Position numbers and translations under genes: made by a program. A stretch of DNA of 64,000 nt, from NCBI RefSeq assembly GCF_944381005.1, contig NZ_CALWJM010000010.1:1-64000 (forward strand), written 5' to 3'. Under the pieces are notes generated by a model, which was not told where the DNA came from, ran no database searches, and was given only the letters and a program-made list of their open reading frames with translations. Positions 17,239-26,261 of the stretch are shown piece after piece. Numbering within the stretch: the stretch's first letter is position 1; the number at the start of each line of letters is the position of its first letter. Origin of the DNA: an uncultured Butyricicoccus sp. GTDB lineage: Bacteria; Bacillota; Clostridia; Oscillospirales; Butyricicoccaceae.

Positions 17239-18264
17239 TTATGCCAGATAGCCCTTCAGCGTATCCATGCGCTCCTGAGCGGTTTCCGGTGTTACAACGG
17301 TTGCACCAGAATCGATGAATTCCGGGATATCGGTAGCGCCGTCGAGCTTATTTACAACTGCTTCAACTGCCTTGTAGCCCATGTCATAGCCCTGCTGTGC
17401 AACCGACATGGTCAACTCACCCTTCAGGATGGACTCACAAGCAGCCTGGATGCCGTCGAAGCCCAGATAAATGGTGTTTGCATACTTCGGATTTGCCTTA
17501 CCAGTACGAGCGGCTGCCATTGCCATGTCATCATTGTTTGCACAGATGATTGCAATGCCTTCCGGGAACTTCTGCATGATTGCTTCCATGCAGTTAACAG
17601 CCTTGTCTGCGGTTGCATCTGCATACTGGGTTTCTTCTTCGAGGAAGTCGCCGCCAGCGCCTTCGATACCAGCCATGTAACCAGCCTTGCGCGCTTCGTT
17701 GGTGGAGTCACCCTGTACGCCGCAGATTTCGATTGCCTTGATATCAGTCCAGCCAGCTTCCTTTGCTGCTGCAACTGCAGCTTCGCCGCCCAGCTTACCA
17801 GCTTCTTCATTACCAGTGCCGACAAAAGTGAATACTTCGGGCGCATCAATATCGGTGTCAACTGCCGCAATCGGCTTGGTCTGACCTGCGATGGTGCCCT
17901 TAACCATGTCAGCCTGCAGCGGAGCGATAACAAAGCCATCGTTGGAAGAGTTGTTGATTTCGGTTTCAATCATGCCGAGCTGCTCTTCGTAAGCGGTCTC
18001 AGAAGATGCGCCCTTTACCGAAACCTTTACATTCGGATTGTCCTTGGCATATGCTTCCGCGCCTGCCTTAACATAGCCCCAATACTCGGAAGCGGTGGTC
18101 TTGAGGATGACGCTAATGGTATAGTTACCATCGCCACTTTCTGCGGTCTGAGTACCAGAGGTATCCGTGTTTGATGCGGTTGAGTCTTCTGTGCCGCCAC
18201 ATGCTGCCAGAGACAGAGCCATCGAGCCAACCAGCGCTGCTGCCATCAACTTTTTCACTTTCAT
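17239..18264 (-). CDS. Sugar/cyclitol ABC transporter substrate-binding lipoprotein
   Basis: A 341-residue periplasmic-binding-protein-like lipoprotein (RbsB family, Peripla_BP_4). The lipobox ALSLAACG makes the Cys near residue 23 the lipid anchor. A Ser/Thr-rich linker follows, then the two-lobe domain starting YTISVILKTTASEYW. Family features include DTDIDAPEVFTFVGTGNE and ICANNDDMAMAA. An in-frame GTG 24 bases upstream is rejected, because GAGAGG is spaced correctly for the ATG at 18264. It is the first gene of the uptake operon, with its own promoter. The ligand is not determined. Confidence 0.92.
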   Translation of the reverse strand: MKVKKLMAAALVGSMALSLAACGGTEDSTASNTDTSGTQTAESGDGNYTISVILKTTASEYWGYVKAGAEAYAKDNPNVKVSVKGASSETAYEEQLGMIETEINNSSNDGFVIAPLQADMVKGTIAGQTKPIAAVDTDIDAPEVFTFVGTGNEEAGKLGGEAAVAAAKEAGWTDIKAIEICGVQGDSTNEARKAGYMAGIEGAGGDFLEEETQYADATADKAVNCMEAIMQKFPEGIAIICANNDDMAMAAARTGKANPKYANTIYLGFDGIQAACESILKGELTMSVAQQGYDMGYKAVEAVVNKLDGATDIPEFIDSGATVVTPETAQERMDTLKGYLA

Positions 18265-18351
18265 AATGCAAACCTCTCTTTTCTTCACGCGCCCCGAATT
18301 TTGTGCGGAACGCTAAATTTACACCTGCTAAATGTGCAAGTCATTGTCTAT

Positions 18352-18380
18352 ATTTTAAGTCTTATGGAAAGGTCTGTCAA
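18352..18380 (-). promoter_or_regulatory. Promoter of the sugar/cyclitol uptake operon
   Basis: On the minus strand perfect TTGACA (18375-18380), 17-base spacer, TAAAAT (18352-18357). Confidence 0.7.
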
Positions 18381-18659
18381 GAATATTGTGCACTATTGTA
18401 GGTATGCTTAATTTTGCGTCTCTTCTTTGTTCAATTCGATTAAAAATTTTAACAATTTTGACTTATATTTTATGTGCCTTGTGCTTTTTTGAGTTTCCGC
18501 CCCATAGTATTTATAATTTTTTGAATAAATTTTGATTCTCTTTTTATCTTTAGACGGTTCTTTCTTTGTTATATTAACGCTTGCATTTTCCCTCATTTTG
18601 CTCTAAAATAAAGATATATCATACCAAAAAACAACTTTTTACCCTATTTTCCCCCATAA

Positions 18660-18690
18660 TTCGCAACTTTTATTGTGTATTATATACAAT
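18660..18690 (+). promoter_or_regulatory. Promoter with overlapping 19-base palindrome, isomerase gene
   Basis: TTCGCA (18660-18665), 17-base spacer, TATACA (18683-18688). ATTGTGTAT and ATATACAAT (18672-18690) form a near-perfect inverted repeat over the spacer and -10, a likely repressor site. The rest of the 519-base gap between 18265 and 18783 is AT-rich and holds the divergent uptake promoter and a GTGCT/AGCAC hairpin near 18709-18724. I see no convincing gene in it. Confidence 0.45.
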
Positions 18691-18783
18691 ATCAGGATTT
18701 TATTTTTGTGTGCTTTGCTGAGCACCACAGAATATAAGGACAATTTGCACAAAACACCACCACAAGGAATGAGGAATTTACCT

Positions 18784-19713
18784 ATGAAACTCGGTATCAA
18801 GACCTGCACGCTGGACATGCCCTATGAGCAAATGTTAGATTTCTGTGTACAGCAAAAAATCTCCTGTTTGGAGATTGCAACCGGTAACTGGTCGAGCGCA
18901 CCACATATTGATTTAGACCAAATTGTATCCGACTCGACCGCCCGCACCAAATGGTATGACGCCATCCGCGCACACGGTCTGACCTTATGCGCCCTGAACT
19001 GTTCGGGCAACCCCCTCGCCTACCAAAAAGACCTAGATGTGACACTCAAAACCTTTCGCTTGGCTGAGCAGTTGGGCGTAAAAAAAATCGTTATGATGAG
19101 CGGCTTGCCCGCTGGCTGTCCGGGCGACCAGACCCCGGTTTGGATTACCACTTCTTGGCCCCCCGAAACACAAGACATCTTGCGCTATCAATGGGAAGAA
19201 GTCGCTATTCCCAAGTGGAAAGAACTGGTGCGCATGGCGGCCGACTGCGGCATTGAACAAATTGCGCTGGAAAATCACGGAATGCAGTTGGTCTACAACC
19301 CCGAAACCTGTTTGCGCCTGCGCGATGCTGTAGGCAGTCCCTTGATTGGCATGAACCTTGACCCCTCCCATTTATTCTGGATGGGTGGCGACCCGATGGA
19401 AGCCGCCCGCGTACTGGGAGAAGCGGGCGCGCTCTACCACATTCACGGCAAAGATTCGCGTATGGAACGCCGTCTCATCGGCCCAAACGGCGTACTGGAC
19501 ACCAAAGGCATTGACGACTTTGCCAAGCGTTCCTGGAACTATGTAGCAGTTGGCGCCGGTCACGGGGTACAGTGGTGGCAGGAATTTTTCTCGGTTGCGC
19601 GCATGTCTGGTTATGACGATGTGGTTTCACTCGAAATGGAAGATTTGACGCTTTCCATGCTCGACGGTCACATCGCTTCGCTGCGCGCTCTACGGGAAGC
19701 GCTTGTGCTGTAA
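18784..19713 (+). CDS. Sugar phosphate isomerase/epimerase-like TIM barrel (AP endonuclease 2 family)
   Basis: A 309-residue protein of the xylose-isomerase-like TIM barrel superfamily (IolE/IolI, hydroxypyruvate isomerase relatives). Metal-ligand candidates are Glu in IALENHG, Asp/His in GMNLDPSHLFWMGGD, His in YHIHGKDSR and Glu in VVSLEMED. The start at 18784 follows GAGGAAT, and the open frame upstream lacks homology. With the following dehydrogenase gene and the divergent importer it looks like a small carbohydrate or inositol catabolic module. Exact substrate and reaction are unknown. Confidence 0.82.
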   Translation: MKLGIKTCTLDMPYEQMLDFCVQQKISCLEIATGNWSSAPHIDLDQIVSDSTARTKWYDAIRAHGLTLCALNCSGNPLAYQKDLDVTLKTFRLAEQLGVKKIVMMSGLPAGCPGDQTPVWITTSWPPETQDILRYQWEEVAIPKWKELVRMAADCGIEQIALENHGMQLVYNPETCLRLRDAVGSPLIGMNLDPSHLFWMGGDPMEAARVLGEAGALYHIHGKDSRMERRLIGPNGVLDTKGIDDFAKRSWNYVAVGAGHGVQWWQEFFSVARMSGYDDVVSLEMEDLTLSMLDGHIASLRALREALVL

Positions 19714-19743
19714 TCTATCACAATATCACTTACCTTGATTTTA

Positions 19744-19752
19744 TGATACAAT
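19744..19752 (+). promoter_or_regulatory. Possible internal extended -10 promoter
   Basis: TGA followed by TACAAT (19747-19752), about 34 bases before the next gene. No clear -35. Confidence 0.3.
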
Positions 19753-19785
19753 GTATCTACTCTCTAATCAGAAAGGATTTTGTCT

Positions 19786-20787
19786 ATGCTTCAAATTGGT
19801 GTTATCGGCTGCGGTGCCATTGGCCGCGACCACATCCGCCGTCTGCACGACTTGGTGCCGGGTGCCGCTGTTGTCGGTTGTGCCGACTATTTTGAACCAG
19901 CTGCCACCCAGACTGCCGCACAATACGGCATCCGCGCTTACGCTTCGGGTGAAGAACTGATTGCATCCCCCAATGTACAAGCCGTGCTGATTGCTTCTTC
20001 CGACCCGTCGCACGCTGGCTATGTGCTCGAAGCGCTCAAATACGGTAAATTTGTATTCTGCGAAAAGCCGCTGGCACAGACTGCCGACGACTGTGAAAAA
20101 ATCATCCATGCGGAAGCCGCCCACGGCAAACGGCTTGTGCAGGTTGGTTTCATGCGCCGCTATGACCGCGGCTATGCCGAGATGAAGCGCATCATTGATT
20201 CGGGTGAATTGGGTGCCCCGCTGATGATTCACGCTTGTCACCGCAATGTATCCCAGCCCGACGGTTTTCAAACCGAGATGGGCGTATCCAATGTCGCCAT
20301 TCACGAATTGGATATTTGCCGCTGGCTGCTGGGCGATGAATACAAAAGCGGTCAGGTGCTCAAAGTGCGCCAGAGCACCCAGAGCACAAAGGGCTATGAC
20401 AATCCGCAGATTGTGTTATTGGAAACCGAGCAGGGTTGCCGCATTGATGTAGAAGTGCAGGTTGCCGACGCTTACGGCTATGATATCCAGTGTCAAGTCG
20501 TGTGCGAAAAAGGCACGGTCAATCTGCCCGACCCCTATGCCGTGGTCAAGCGTGCAAATGCCTCGCGCAGTTATCCCCTGTTGACCGACTGGAAAGACCG
20601 CTTCATTGAAGCATACGACATTGAGCTGACCGAATGGGTCAAGGCTGTTCAAGCGGGCGCACCCACCGGCCCATCTGCTTGGGATGGCTATGTGGCTTGC
20701 GTGGCTGCCGATGCCCTCAACCGCTCGCGCGGCACAGGTGTTTTCTATCCCATTGAGACAATGGAAAAACCTGCACTTTATCGCTGA
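19786..20787 (+). CDS. Gfo/Idh/MocA oxidoreductase, probable inositol 2-dehydrogenase-like
   Basis: A 333-residue NAD-dependent dehydrogenase. The N-terminal Rossmann motif is GVIGCGAIGRDH, followed by the conserved FCEKPLA with the catalytic-region Lys. VGFMRRYDRGY and AIHELDICRWLLG are features shared with myo-inositol 2-dehydrogenases (IolG), so oxidation of inositol or a related polyol at C2 is the best guess. The ATG at 19786 is preferred over the in-frame TTG six bases upstream, since AAAGGA is about 9 bases before it. It likely works with the isomerase gene and divergent importer. Other Gfo/Idh substrates remain possible. Confidence 0.85.
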   Translation: MLQIGVIGCGAIGRDHIRRLHDLVPGAAVVGCADYFEPAATQTAAQYGIRAYASGEELIASPNVQAVLIASSDPSHAGYVLEALKYGKFVFCEKPLAQTADDCEKIIHAEAAHGKRLVQVGFMRRYDRGYAEMKRIIDSGELGAPLMIHACHRNVSQPDGFQTEMGVSNVAIHELDICRWLLGDEYKSGQVLKVRQSTQSTKGYDNPQIVLLETEQGCRIDVEVQVADAYGYDIQCQVVCEKGTVNLPDPYAVVKRANASRSYPLLTDWKDRFIEAYDIELTEWVKAVQAGAPTGPSAWDGYVACVAADALNRSRGTGVFYPIETMEKPALYR

Positions 20788-20806
20788 TTCTTTTGTGTTA
20801 AGACCG

Positions 20807-20841
20807 TAAAAAACAGCACCAGAAAACTGGTGCTGTTTTTT
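20807..20841. terminator. Bidirectional terminator
   Basis: AAAAAACAGCACCAG pairs with CTGGTGCTGTTTTTT around AAAA, between convergent genes. Confidence 0.85.
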
Positions 20842-20850
20842 ATATCAGGT

Positions 20851-22449
20851 TTATTCTCCGCAATATTTATGCAGCGTCTGACGTACTGCGCCCTTTCCGG
20901 CAATCAGTTCGCGGAAGTAGTCGGTCACCTTATCGGCAACACCCACTTCATACAGATTGACACCAAAAATCGGCTTGGAGGACAAAATGGGGTACAGTTG
21001 TTCTTCTGTCACCTTTTCCACGCCCAACGTAATGCCTTCCAAATGCTTTTTCAGCATGGACAGATTGGGGTCAGGGCTGAGTTCAAACGGCTCGCCGTTG
21101 TCATCTACGCCCAACAGATAGCGCAGCCAGCCTGCCAGCGCCAGCGGCAAATATTTGAGTTTGCACACGCGATACTTGGGCAGCGTAGAATCGTAGTACC
21201 CTTGCAGGGTTACGCCAAAGCGAATGGCCAGCTTTTGGGAGCTGTCGGTTGTGATACGCTGCGGGGTATCGGGCATAAAGGGGTTGGGATAGCGCACGGC
21301 CAGTGCCTCGTGCAAATATTCATGCGGGTCGAGTACACCGGGGTCTGATACCATAGGCATGGCTTCCAGTTCGGTCATGCGCGTAATCAGATTGACCAAA
21401 TCCGGGTCGTTCATCTCGTCGCTAATCTTAGTATAGCCCAGCAGGCAGCCATATACCGCAAGTGTTGTATCATTGGGGTTGAGGCAGGTGCAAGCCTTCA
21501 TCATTGCGGCTTTCAGCACAATATCGCTGCGTGTAAAGATAATGCCGAGCTGTTCCAGCGGCGGATGGCCAAGCGGGAAATTATCCTCCATCAGCAGGTA
21601 TTGGGGCTGTTCGGTATTGACGAACGGTGCAGCAACCGTACCTCGTGCGGTTTCAAACGGCATCATACCTTCTAAGCCGTCATCCATCAGGCGCTTTGCA
21701 ATCTGCGCGTCCGGATGCGGGGTGATTTTATCAATCATGGTCAGCGGGAACGCGACCTTATCCGACAAATAGTTCAGTTCTTCCTCGTCAATTTGACCAG
21801 CCGATTTCCATGCGTAGGCAATTTCCATCATCGACCAGCGCAGACGCATACTGTTATTTTGGCAGTTATCCATGGAAACCAGCGCAATCGGCTGACCACA
21901 AGTGTGCATACGATGCAGGCACAGCGAAACAATGCGCCCAATCAGGCTGACCGTGTGCGCCGGGCCATTTGCCATATCGGCGGCAACATCGGGATACAAA
22001 TTCTTGGCATTGTCGCGCAGCGGATATGCCTTTTCTGTAATGGTGAACGAAACCATTTGCAGCGTAGGAGCCGCGAAAATTTCAGCCACGCGGTCATAGT
22101 CGGCCGTCAGCTTGAGCGCTTCCGCGACCGAACCCACGACTTCTTTTTTCAGACTGCCGTCGGAATACAGCGTCACGGCAACCGAAAGATTATCATACGC
22201 TTTATAGCAACGGTCAATCAGTTCTTCGTCATACGCTTCGCAACAAATGACACCGGTATCGGTCAATCCAGCCGTCAACATACGCTGTGCCAGCACTGCC
22301 GGAAAGGCGCGGAAGATGTTACCTGCGCCGAAATGCAGCCAAGTTGGAGCAGCCTTGGTACGCGCTGCCATCTCTGCAACATCATAGTGCGGCATCCGGT
22401 AGTTTTCCCAAGCCAGTGTATTCTGCAAACTGTCCAGATTTAATCTCAT
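20851..22449 (-). CDS. Mannitol dehydrogenase family protein, fructuronate/tagaturonate reductase-like
   Basis: A 532-residue NAD(P)-dependent polyol dehydrogenase of the mannitol dehydrogenase family (UxuB/UxaB). The N-terminal Rossmann region carries WLHFGAGNIFRAF. NCQNNSMRLR and VAFPLTMIDKITPHPD are typical motifs, the Lys in DKITP being the catalytic one. It is somewhat longer than E. coli UxuB (about 486). It would reduce fructuronate to mannonate (or tagaturonate to altronate) in hexuronate use. That would fit uronic sugars released by the nearby polysaccharide lyase, a speculative link. The start at 22449 has AAGGAAT upstream. Confidence 0.85.
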   Translation of the reverse strand: MRLNLDSLQNTLAWENYRMPHYDVAEMAARTKAAPTWLHFGAGNIFRAFPAVLAQRMLTAGLTDTGVICCEAYDEELIDRCYKAYDNLSVAVTLYSDGSLKKEVVGSVAEALKLTADYDRVAEIFAAPTLQMVSFTITEKAYPLRDNAKNLYPDVAADMANGPAHTVSLIGRIVSLCLHRMHTCGQPIALVSMDNCQNNSMRLRWSMMEIAYAWKSAGQIDEEELNYLSDKVAFPLTMIDKITPHPDAQIAKRLMDDGLEGMMPFETARGTVAAPFVNTEQPQYLLMEDNFPLGHPPLEQLGIIFTRSDIVLKAAMMKACTCLNPNDTTLAVYGCLLGYTKISDEMNDPDLVNLITRMTELEAMPMVSDPGVLDPHEYLHEALAVRYPNPFMPDTPQRITTDSSQKLAIRFGVTLQGYYDSTLPKYRVCKLKYLPLALAGWLRYLLGVDDNGEPFELSPDPNLSMLKKHLEGITLGVEKVTEEQLYPILSSKPIFGVNLYEVGVADKVTDYFRELIAGKGAVRQTLHKYCGE

Positions 22450-22473
22450 ATATTTTCACCATTCCTTTTTGCA

Positions 22474-22500
22474 CATGATTGTCATGGTACATTTATTATA
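22474..22500 (-). promoter_or_regulatory. Extended -10 promoter with CATGA/TCATG inverted repeat
   Basis: On the minus strand TGC precedes TATAAT (22495-22500). CATGA-TTG-TCATG (22474-22486) sits just downstream, near the start of transcription, and could be an operator. Confidence 0.45.
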
Positions 22501-22588
22501 GCAAATAACTCCCCTATATGCTAGTGGTTTTTGTGCATTTCGCGAAAAAAAGCGATTTCCAAGCGCACAAATGGACAAGATAGACAAC

Positions 22589-22617
22589 TGGACGGCACAA
22601 AACCGATGTGTTACAAT
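22589..22617 (+). promoter_or_regulatory. Promoter of the ABC-F gene
   Basis: TGGACG (22589-22594), 17-base spacer, TACAAT (22612-22617). Confidence 0.5.
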
Positions 22618-22643
22618 GAACAGGAACCGAAAGGAGTTAGACC

Positions 22644-24434
22644 ATGCTTTTAGCAGCCGAACACATCGAAAAAAATTATGGAATGAAACAGTTGATTCAG
22701 GACGCTTCGCTGTATCTGGACAACCAAGATAAAGTCGGTATTATCGGCATCAACGGTACGGGAAAATCCACCCTGCTCCGCATACTGGCGCGAGCCGAAG
22801 AACCGGACAGCGGCACCGTACAGGTATTTCCCAATGTACAAGTGTCCTATATGCCGCAAAATCCCGACATGCGTGCTGATGCAACCGTGTTGGAGCAGGT
22901 GTTTTATGGTCTGCCCACCGAATACCGCGCCGTAGCCGAATATGAAGCGCGCGCCATGCTCAATCGTTTGGGCATCACCGAGCACGACAAACCAATTGGG
23001 CAGTTGTCGGGCGGTCAGCGCAAGCGGGTCGCATTGGCAACCGCGCTCATTCATCCGGCTGACCTGCTGATTTTGGACGAACCGACCAACCATTTGGATA
23101 TGGAAATGGCCGCATGGCTGGAAGGATACCTCAGCCGTTTTTCGGGCGGTATCGTGCTCATCACACATGACCGCTACTTTCTTGACCGGGTTGTCAATCG
23201 CATTGTAGAACTAGAAAACGGCGTATTATATAGCTATGATGCCAATTATGCCCGCTATCTGGAACTAAAAGCCGAACGGCTGGACATGCAGGCCGCCAGC
23301 GAACGAAAACGGCAATCCATCCTGCGACGGGAATATGAATGGATTTCACGCGGCGCACGGGCACGCGGTACCAAGAGCCGCGACCGCATCGAACGCTATG
23401 AAGCGCTGCGCGACCAAGAAGGCCCTGCTACCGCAGAAAACGTACAAATTTCAGCACTATCCGGTCGATTGGGGCGCAAAACCATTGAACTGAGCCATGT
23501 AACCAAATGCTATGGCGCACAAACTGTGATTGACGACTTCTCTTACACGCTGGCGCGCACCGACCGCATCGGCATTGTCGGCATCAACGGCGCAGGAAAA
23601 TCAACGCTGCTCAATCTAATTGCCGGACGTATCCAGCCAGATAGCGGCACGGTGGAACAAGGGCAAACCGTTCGGATTGGCATGTTTTCACAGGAAGGGC
23701 GGGAACTCGACCCCGAACAGCGCGCGCTGGACTTTATCCGCGACATCTCCAACCGCATTGAAACACCCGAAGGCACTTTTTCTGCCTCGCAGATGTTGGA
23801 ACGCTTTCTATTTTCGGGCGATTTGCAGCACCAGAAAATCGGCAAACTTTCGGGCGGTGAGCGGCGCAGACTGTATTTGTTATCGGTTCTGATGGAAGCC
23901 CCCAATGTACTGCTTCTGGACGAGCCAACCAATGATTTGGATGTCGAAACATTGATGATTTTGGAAGATTACCTGTCCGGTTTTCCGGGTATCGTGATTG
24001 CCGTATCCCATGACCGCTATTTTCTGGACAAATTGGCAACTTCCATTTTTGAGGTGTGCAAAGGCGGTGAAATCCGCTCGTATACCGGCAATTTCTCCGA
24101 CTATCTGCAAAAGCGTATCCCGACCGAGCCGCAGGCAAAACCGCGTACACCCAAGAGTGAGAAAGCGGAAAAACCGACTTCTAAGCCGCAAAAACTGCGC
24201 TTTTCATTCAATGAGCAGCGCGAATTTGAACATATTGATGAGGAACTGGAACAACTCGACCGTGCGTTGCAGGACTGTGAACAACAGATTGCAGCAGCCG
24301 GTAACGATTATGTCAAACTGCAAGAACTACTCGCTAAAAAAGAACAACTGCTGCAACAACAGGATGCCAAAACTGAACGCTGGATATACCTCAACGAACT
24401 GGCCGAAAAAATCGCCGCACAATCTGCACAATAA
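22644..24434 (+). CDS. ABC-F family ATPase with C-terminal coiled coil (Uup-like)
   Basis: A 596-residue soluble protein with two ABC domains in tandem and no membrane part. Walker A motifs are GINGTGKST (about residues 36-44) and GINGAGKST. Signatures are LSGGQRKRVALA and LSGGERRRLYLL, and Walker B motifs are LILDEPTNHLDMEM and LLLDEPTNDLDVET. A basic Lys/Pro-rich linker leads to a coiled coil (about residues 520-596), as in Uup-type ABC-F proteins that act on the ribosome. It is monocistronic with AAAGGAG before the ATG. Whether it confers antibiotic protection or a housekeeping translation role is not visible. Confidence 0.9.
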   Translation: MLLAAEHIEKNYGMKQLIQDASLYLDNQDKVGIIGINGTGKSTLLRILARAEEPDSGTVQVFPNVQVSYMPQNPDMRADATVLEQVFYGLPTEYRAVAEYEARAMLNRLGITEHDKPIGQLSGGQRKRVALATALIHPADLLILDEPTNHLDMEMAAWLEGYLSRFSGGIVLITHDRYFLDRVVNRIVELENGVLYSYDANYARYLELKAERLDMQAASERKRQSILRREYEWISRGARARGTKSRDRIERYEALRDQEGPATAENVQISALSGRLGRKTIELSHVTKCYGAQTVIDDFSYTLARTDRIGIVGINGAGKSTLLNLIAGRIQPDSGTVEQGQTVRIGMFSQEGRELDPEQRALDFIRDISNRIETPEGTFSASQMLERFLFSGDLQHQKIGKLSGGERRRLYLLSVLMEAPNVLLLDEPTNDLDVETLMILEDYLSGFPGIVIAVSHDRYFLDKLATSIFEVCKGGEIRSYTGNFSDYLQKRIPTEPQAKPRTPKSEKAEKPTSKPQKLRFSFNEQREFEHIDEELEQLDRALQDCEQQIAAAGNDYVKLQELLAKKEQLLQQQDAKTERWIYLNELAEKIAAQSAQ

Positions 24435-24436
24435 TA

Positions 24437-24474
24437 TAAAAAATCCTCAGAAACAATTTCTGAGGATTTTTGTT
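24437..24474. terminator. Bidirectional terminator
   Basis: AAATCCTCAGAAA pairs with TTTCTGAGGATTT, flanked by A and T runs. Confidence 0.85.
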
Positions 24475-24487
24475 TGCCAATGCGAAT

Positions 24488-25972
24488 TTATTTATGATAT
24501 AACTTCTTGGTCTGGTGAACCGGCTCGCAAGTCAAATTCATACCCAGCTTTTTGAACACATTGTCGTCAACCTGTGCCAGCATGACCGACGAGTGTACTT
24601 CACAGCCGCGCAGCCCAGATAAATGGTCAAGCGCCAACTTTGCCACCGGATTGGTCGTTGCCGAAATGGACAGGGCAATCAATACTTCATCGGTGTGCAA
24701 GCGCGGATTGTGATTGCCCAAGCCCTGTATTTTCAGCTTTTGAATGGGTTCAATAACGATTGCCGGGATAAGCAGCAAATTATCCGGAATGTTCGCTAGA
24801 TACTTGAGTGCATTGAGCAGCGCTGCCGAGGATGCGCCCAACAAAGAGGACGTTTTACCGGTCACAATCGCGCCGTCAGGCAGTTCAATCGCGGCTGCCG
24901 GGTTGCCAGTCTGTTCCGAACGTTCGAGAGCCGCTGCAACAACCGGACGGTCTTCAATGGAAACCTTCGCTTGCTGCATGAGCAATTCTAATTTGTGAAT
25001 GGCGGTTTCTTCCCCTCTGCCATCGCGCTTATCGCACAGTGCCTGATAGTACCGGCGGATGATTTCCTGACGGGATGCCTTGCAGCACACTTCATCGTCA
25101 ATGATGCACTTGCCCGCCATATTGACGCCCATATCGGTCGGAGAATGATAGGGGCTTTTGCCTGCAATCTTTTCAAAAATGGCATTGACTACCGGGAATA
25201 CTTCGACATCGCGGTTATAGTTGACCGTGGTTTCCCCATAGGTTTCCAGATGGAAGGGGTCAATCATATTGACATCATTGAGGTCAGCGGTAGCGGCTTC
25301 ATATGCCAGATTGACCGGGTGCTTGAGCGGCAAATTCCAAATCGGGAAGGTCTCAAACTTAGCATAGCCCGCCGAAATGCCGCGCTTGTACTCGTGATAC
25401 AACTGCGACAGGCAGGTTGCCATTTTGCCCGAACCGGGGCCAGGTGCTGTGATGACGACCAGCGGGCGGGAAGTTTCAATATACTCATTTTTGCCGTATC
25501 CGTCATCCGAAACGATAAGCGGTACATTGCCCGGATAACCGGCAATCGGATAATGGGTATAAACCTGAACGCCCAATGCAATGAGCCGACGCTTAAAGAC
25601 ATCGGCCGCAGTCTGCCCCGCATACTGCGTGATAACGACCGAGCCAACATACAGACCAATCCCGCGGAATGCGTCAATCAGGCGCAGCACATCGACATCA
25701 TAGGTGATGCCCAAGTCAGAGCGCACTTTATTTTTCTCAATATCGCCAGCCGAAATTGCAATCACGATTTCCGCTTGGTCTGCCATTTGTGCCAGCATCC
25801 GCACCTTGCTGTCAGGCGCAAATCCGGGCAGTACGCGCGATGCGTGAAAGTCATCGAACAGCTTGCCGCCAAACTCCAAATAGAGTTTGCCGCCAAACTG
25901 CGCGATACGCTTTTTGATATGCTCGGATTGCATGGCCAGATATTTGTCGTTATCAAATCCAATTTTGTTCAT
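24488..25972 (-). CDS. DUF1846 family protein (UPF0371)
   Basis: A 494-residue protein of the DUF1846 family, common in Firmicutes and of unknown function although structures exist. Recognisable parts are FGGKLYLEFGGKLFDDFHASRVLPGF near the N-terminus, VITAPGPGSGKMATCLSQLYHEY (a P-loop-like glycine stretch), ADLNDVNMIDPFHLE and SPTDMGVNMAGKCI. The start at 25972 is the ATG after AAAGGGCCG, and an upstream in-frame ATG adds only eight residues. Transcribed alone from a good promoter. Confidence 0.9.
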   Translation of the reverse strand: MNKIGFDNDKYLAMQSEHIKKRIAQFGGKLYLEFGGKLFDDFHASRVLPGFAPDSKVRMLAQMADQAEIVIAISAGDIEKNKVRSDLGITYDVDVLRLIDAFRGIGLYVGSVVITQYAGQTAADVFKRRLIALGVQVYTHYPIAGYPGNVPLIVSDDGYGKNEYIETSRPLVVITAPGPGSGKMATCLSQLYHEYKRGISAGYAKFETFPIWNLPLKHPVNLAYEAATADLNDVNMIDPFHLETYGETTVNYNRDVEVFPVVNAIFEKIAGKSPYHSPTDMGVNMAGKCIIDDEVCCKASRQEIIRRYYQALCDKRDGRGEETAIHKLELLMQQAKVSIEDRPVVAAALERSEQTGNPAAAIELPDGAIVTGKTSSLLGASSAALLNALKYLANIPDNLLLIPAIVIEPIQKLKIQGLGNHNPRLHTDEVLIALSISATTNPVAKLALDHLSGLRGCEVHSSVMLAQVDDNVFKKLGMNLTCEPVHQTKKLYHK

Positions 25973-26032
25973 AAACTCGGCCCTTTCTGTTTTCAAACGA
26001 TATCCAGTTCGATAAATTTATATACATTCTAA

Positions 26033-26061
26033 ATTATAAAGAGTTTGCCGCCCTTTTACAA
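26033..26061 (-). promoter_or_regulatory. Promoter of the DUF1846 gene
   Basis: On the minus strand TTGTAA (26056-26061), 17-base spacer, TATAAT (26033-26038). Confidence 0.7.
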
Positions 26062-26190
26062 CGTCTGCGCCCGAATTTTGCATGGAAAATTTAGGCCGGA
26101 TATTTATGTCAAAAATCGTGATTGTGCCTGTTTTCCTGCGCTGCAATCGGGTGCAATTTTGCTCGTCCCTACTCCCTTGCCGGTCAGTCA

Positions 26191-26219
26191 TTGCAATTTA
26201 TCTGTCGATACGGTATACT
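26191..26219 (+). promoter_or_regulatory. Promoter of the NAD(P)HX epimerase gene
   Basis: TTGCAA (26191-26196), 17-base spacer, TATACT (26214-26219). Confidence 0.65.
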
Positions 26220-26261
26220 AAAGTCCAGTCCATTGGGCTGACAGAGAGGAGTAAGATACCA

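Noticed and set aside
18408..18596. Lys-rich 62-codon frame in the divergent intergenic region
   Set aside because: AT-rich low-complexity sequence without a ribosome binding site, lying upstream of the uptake-operon promoter.
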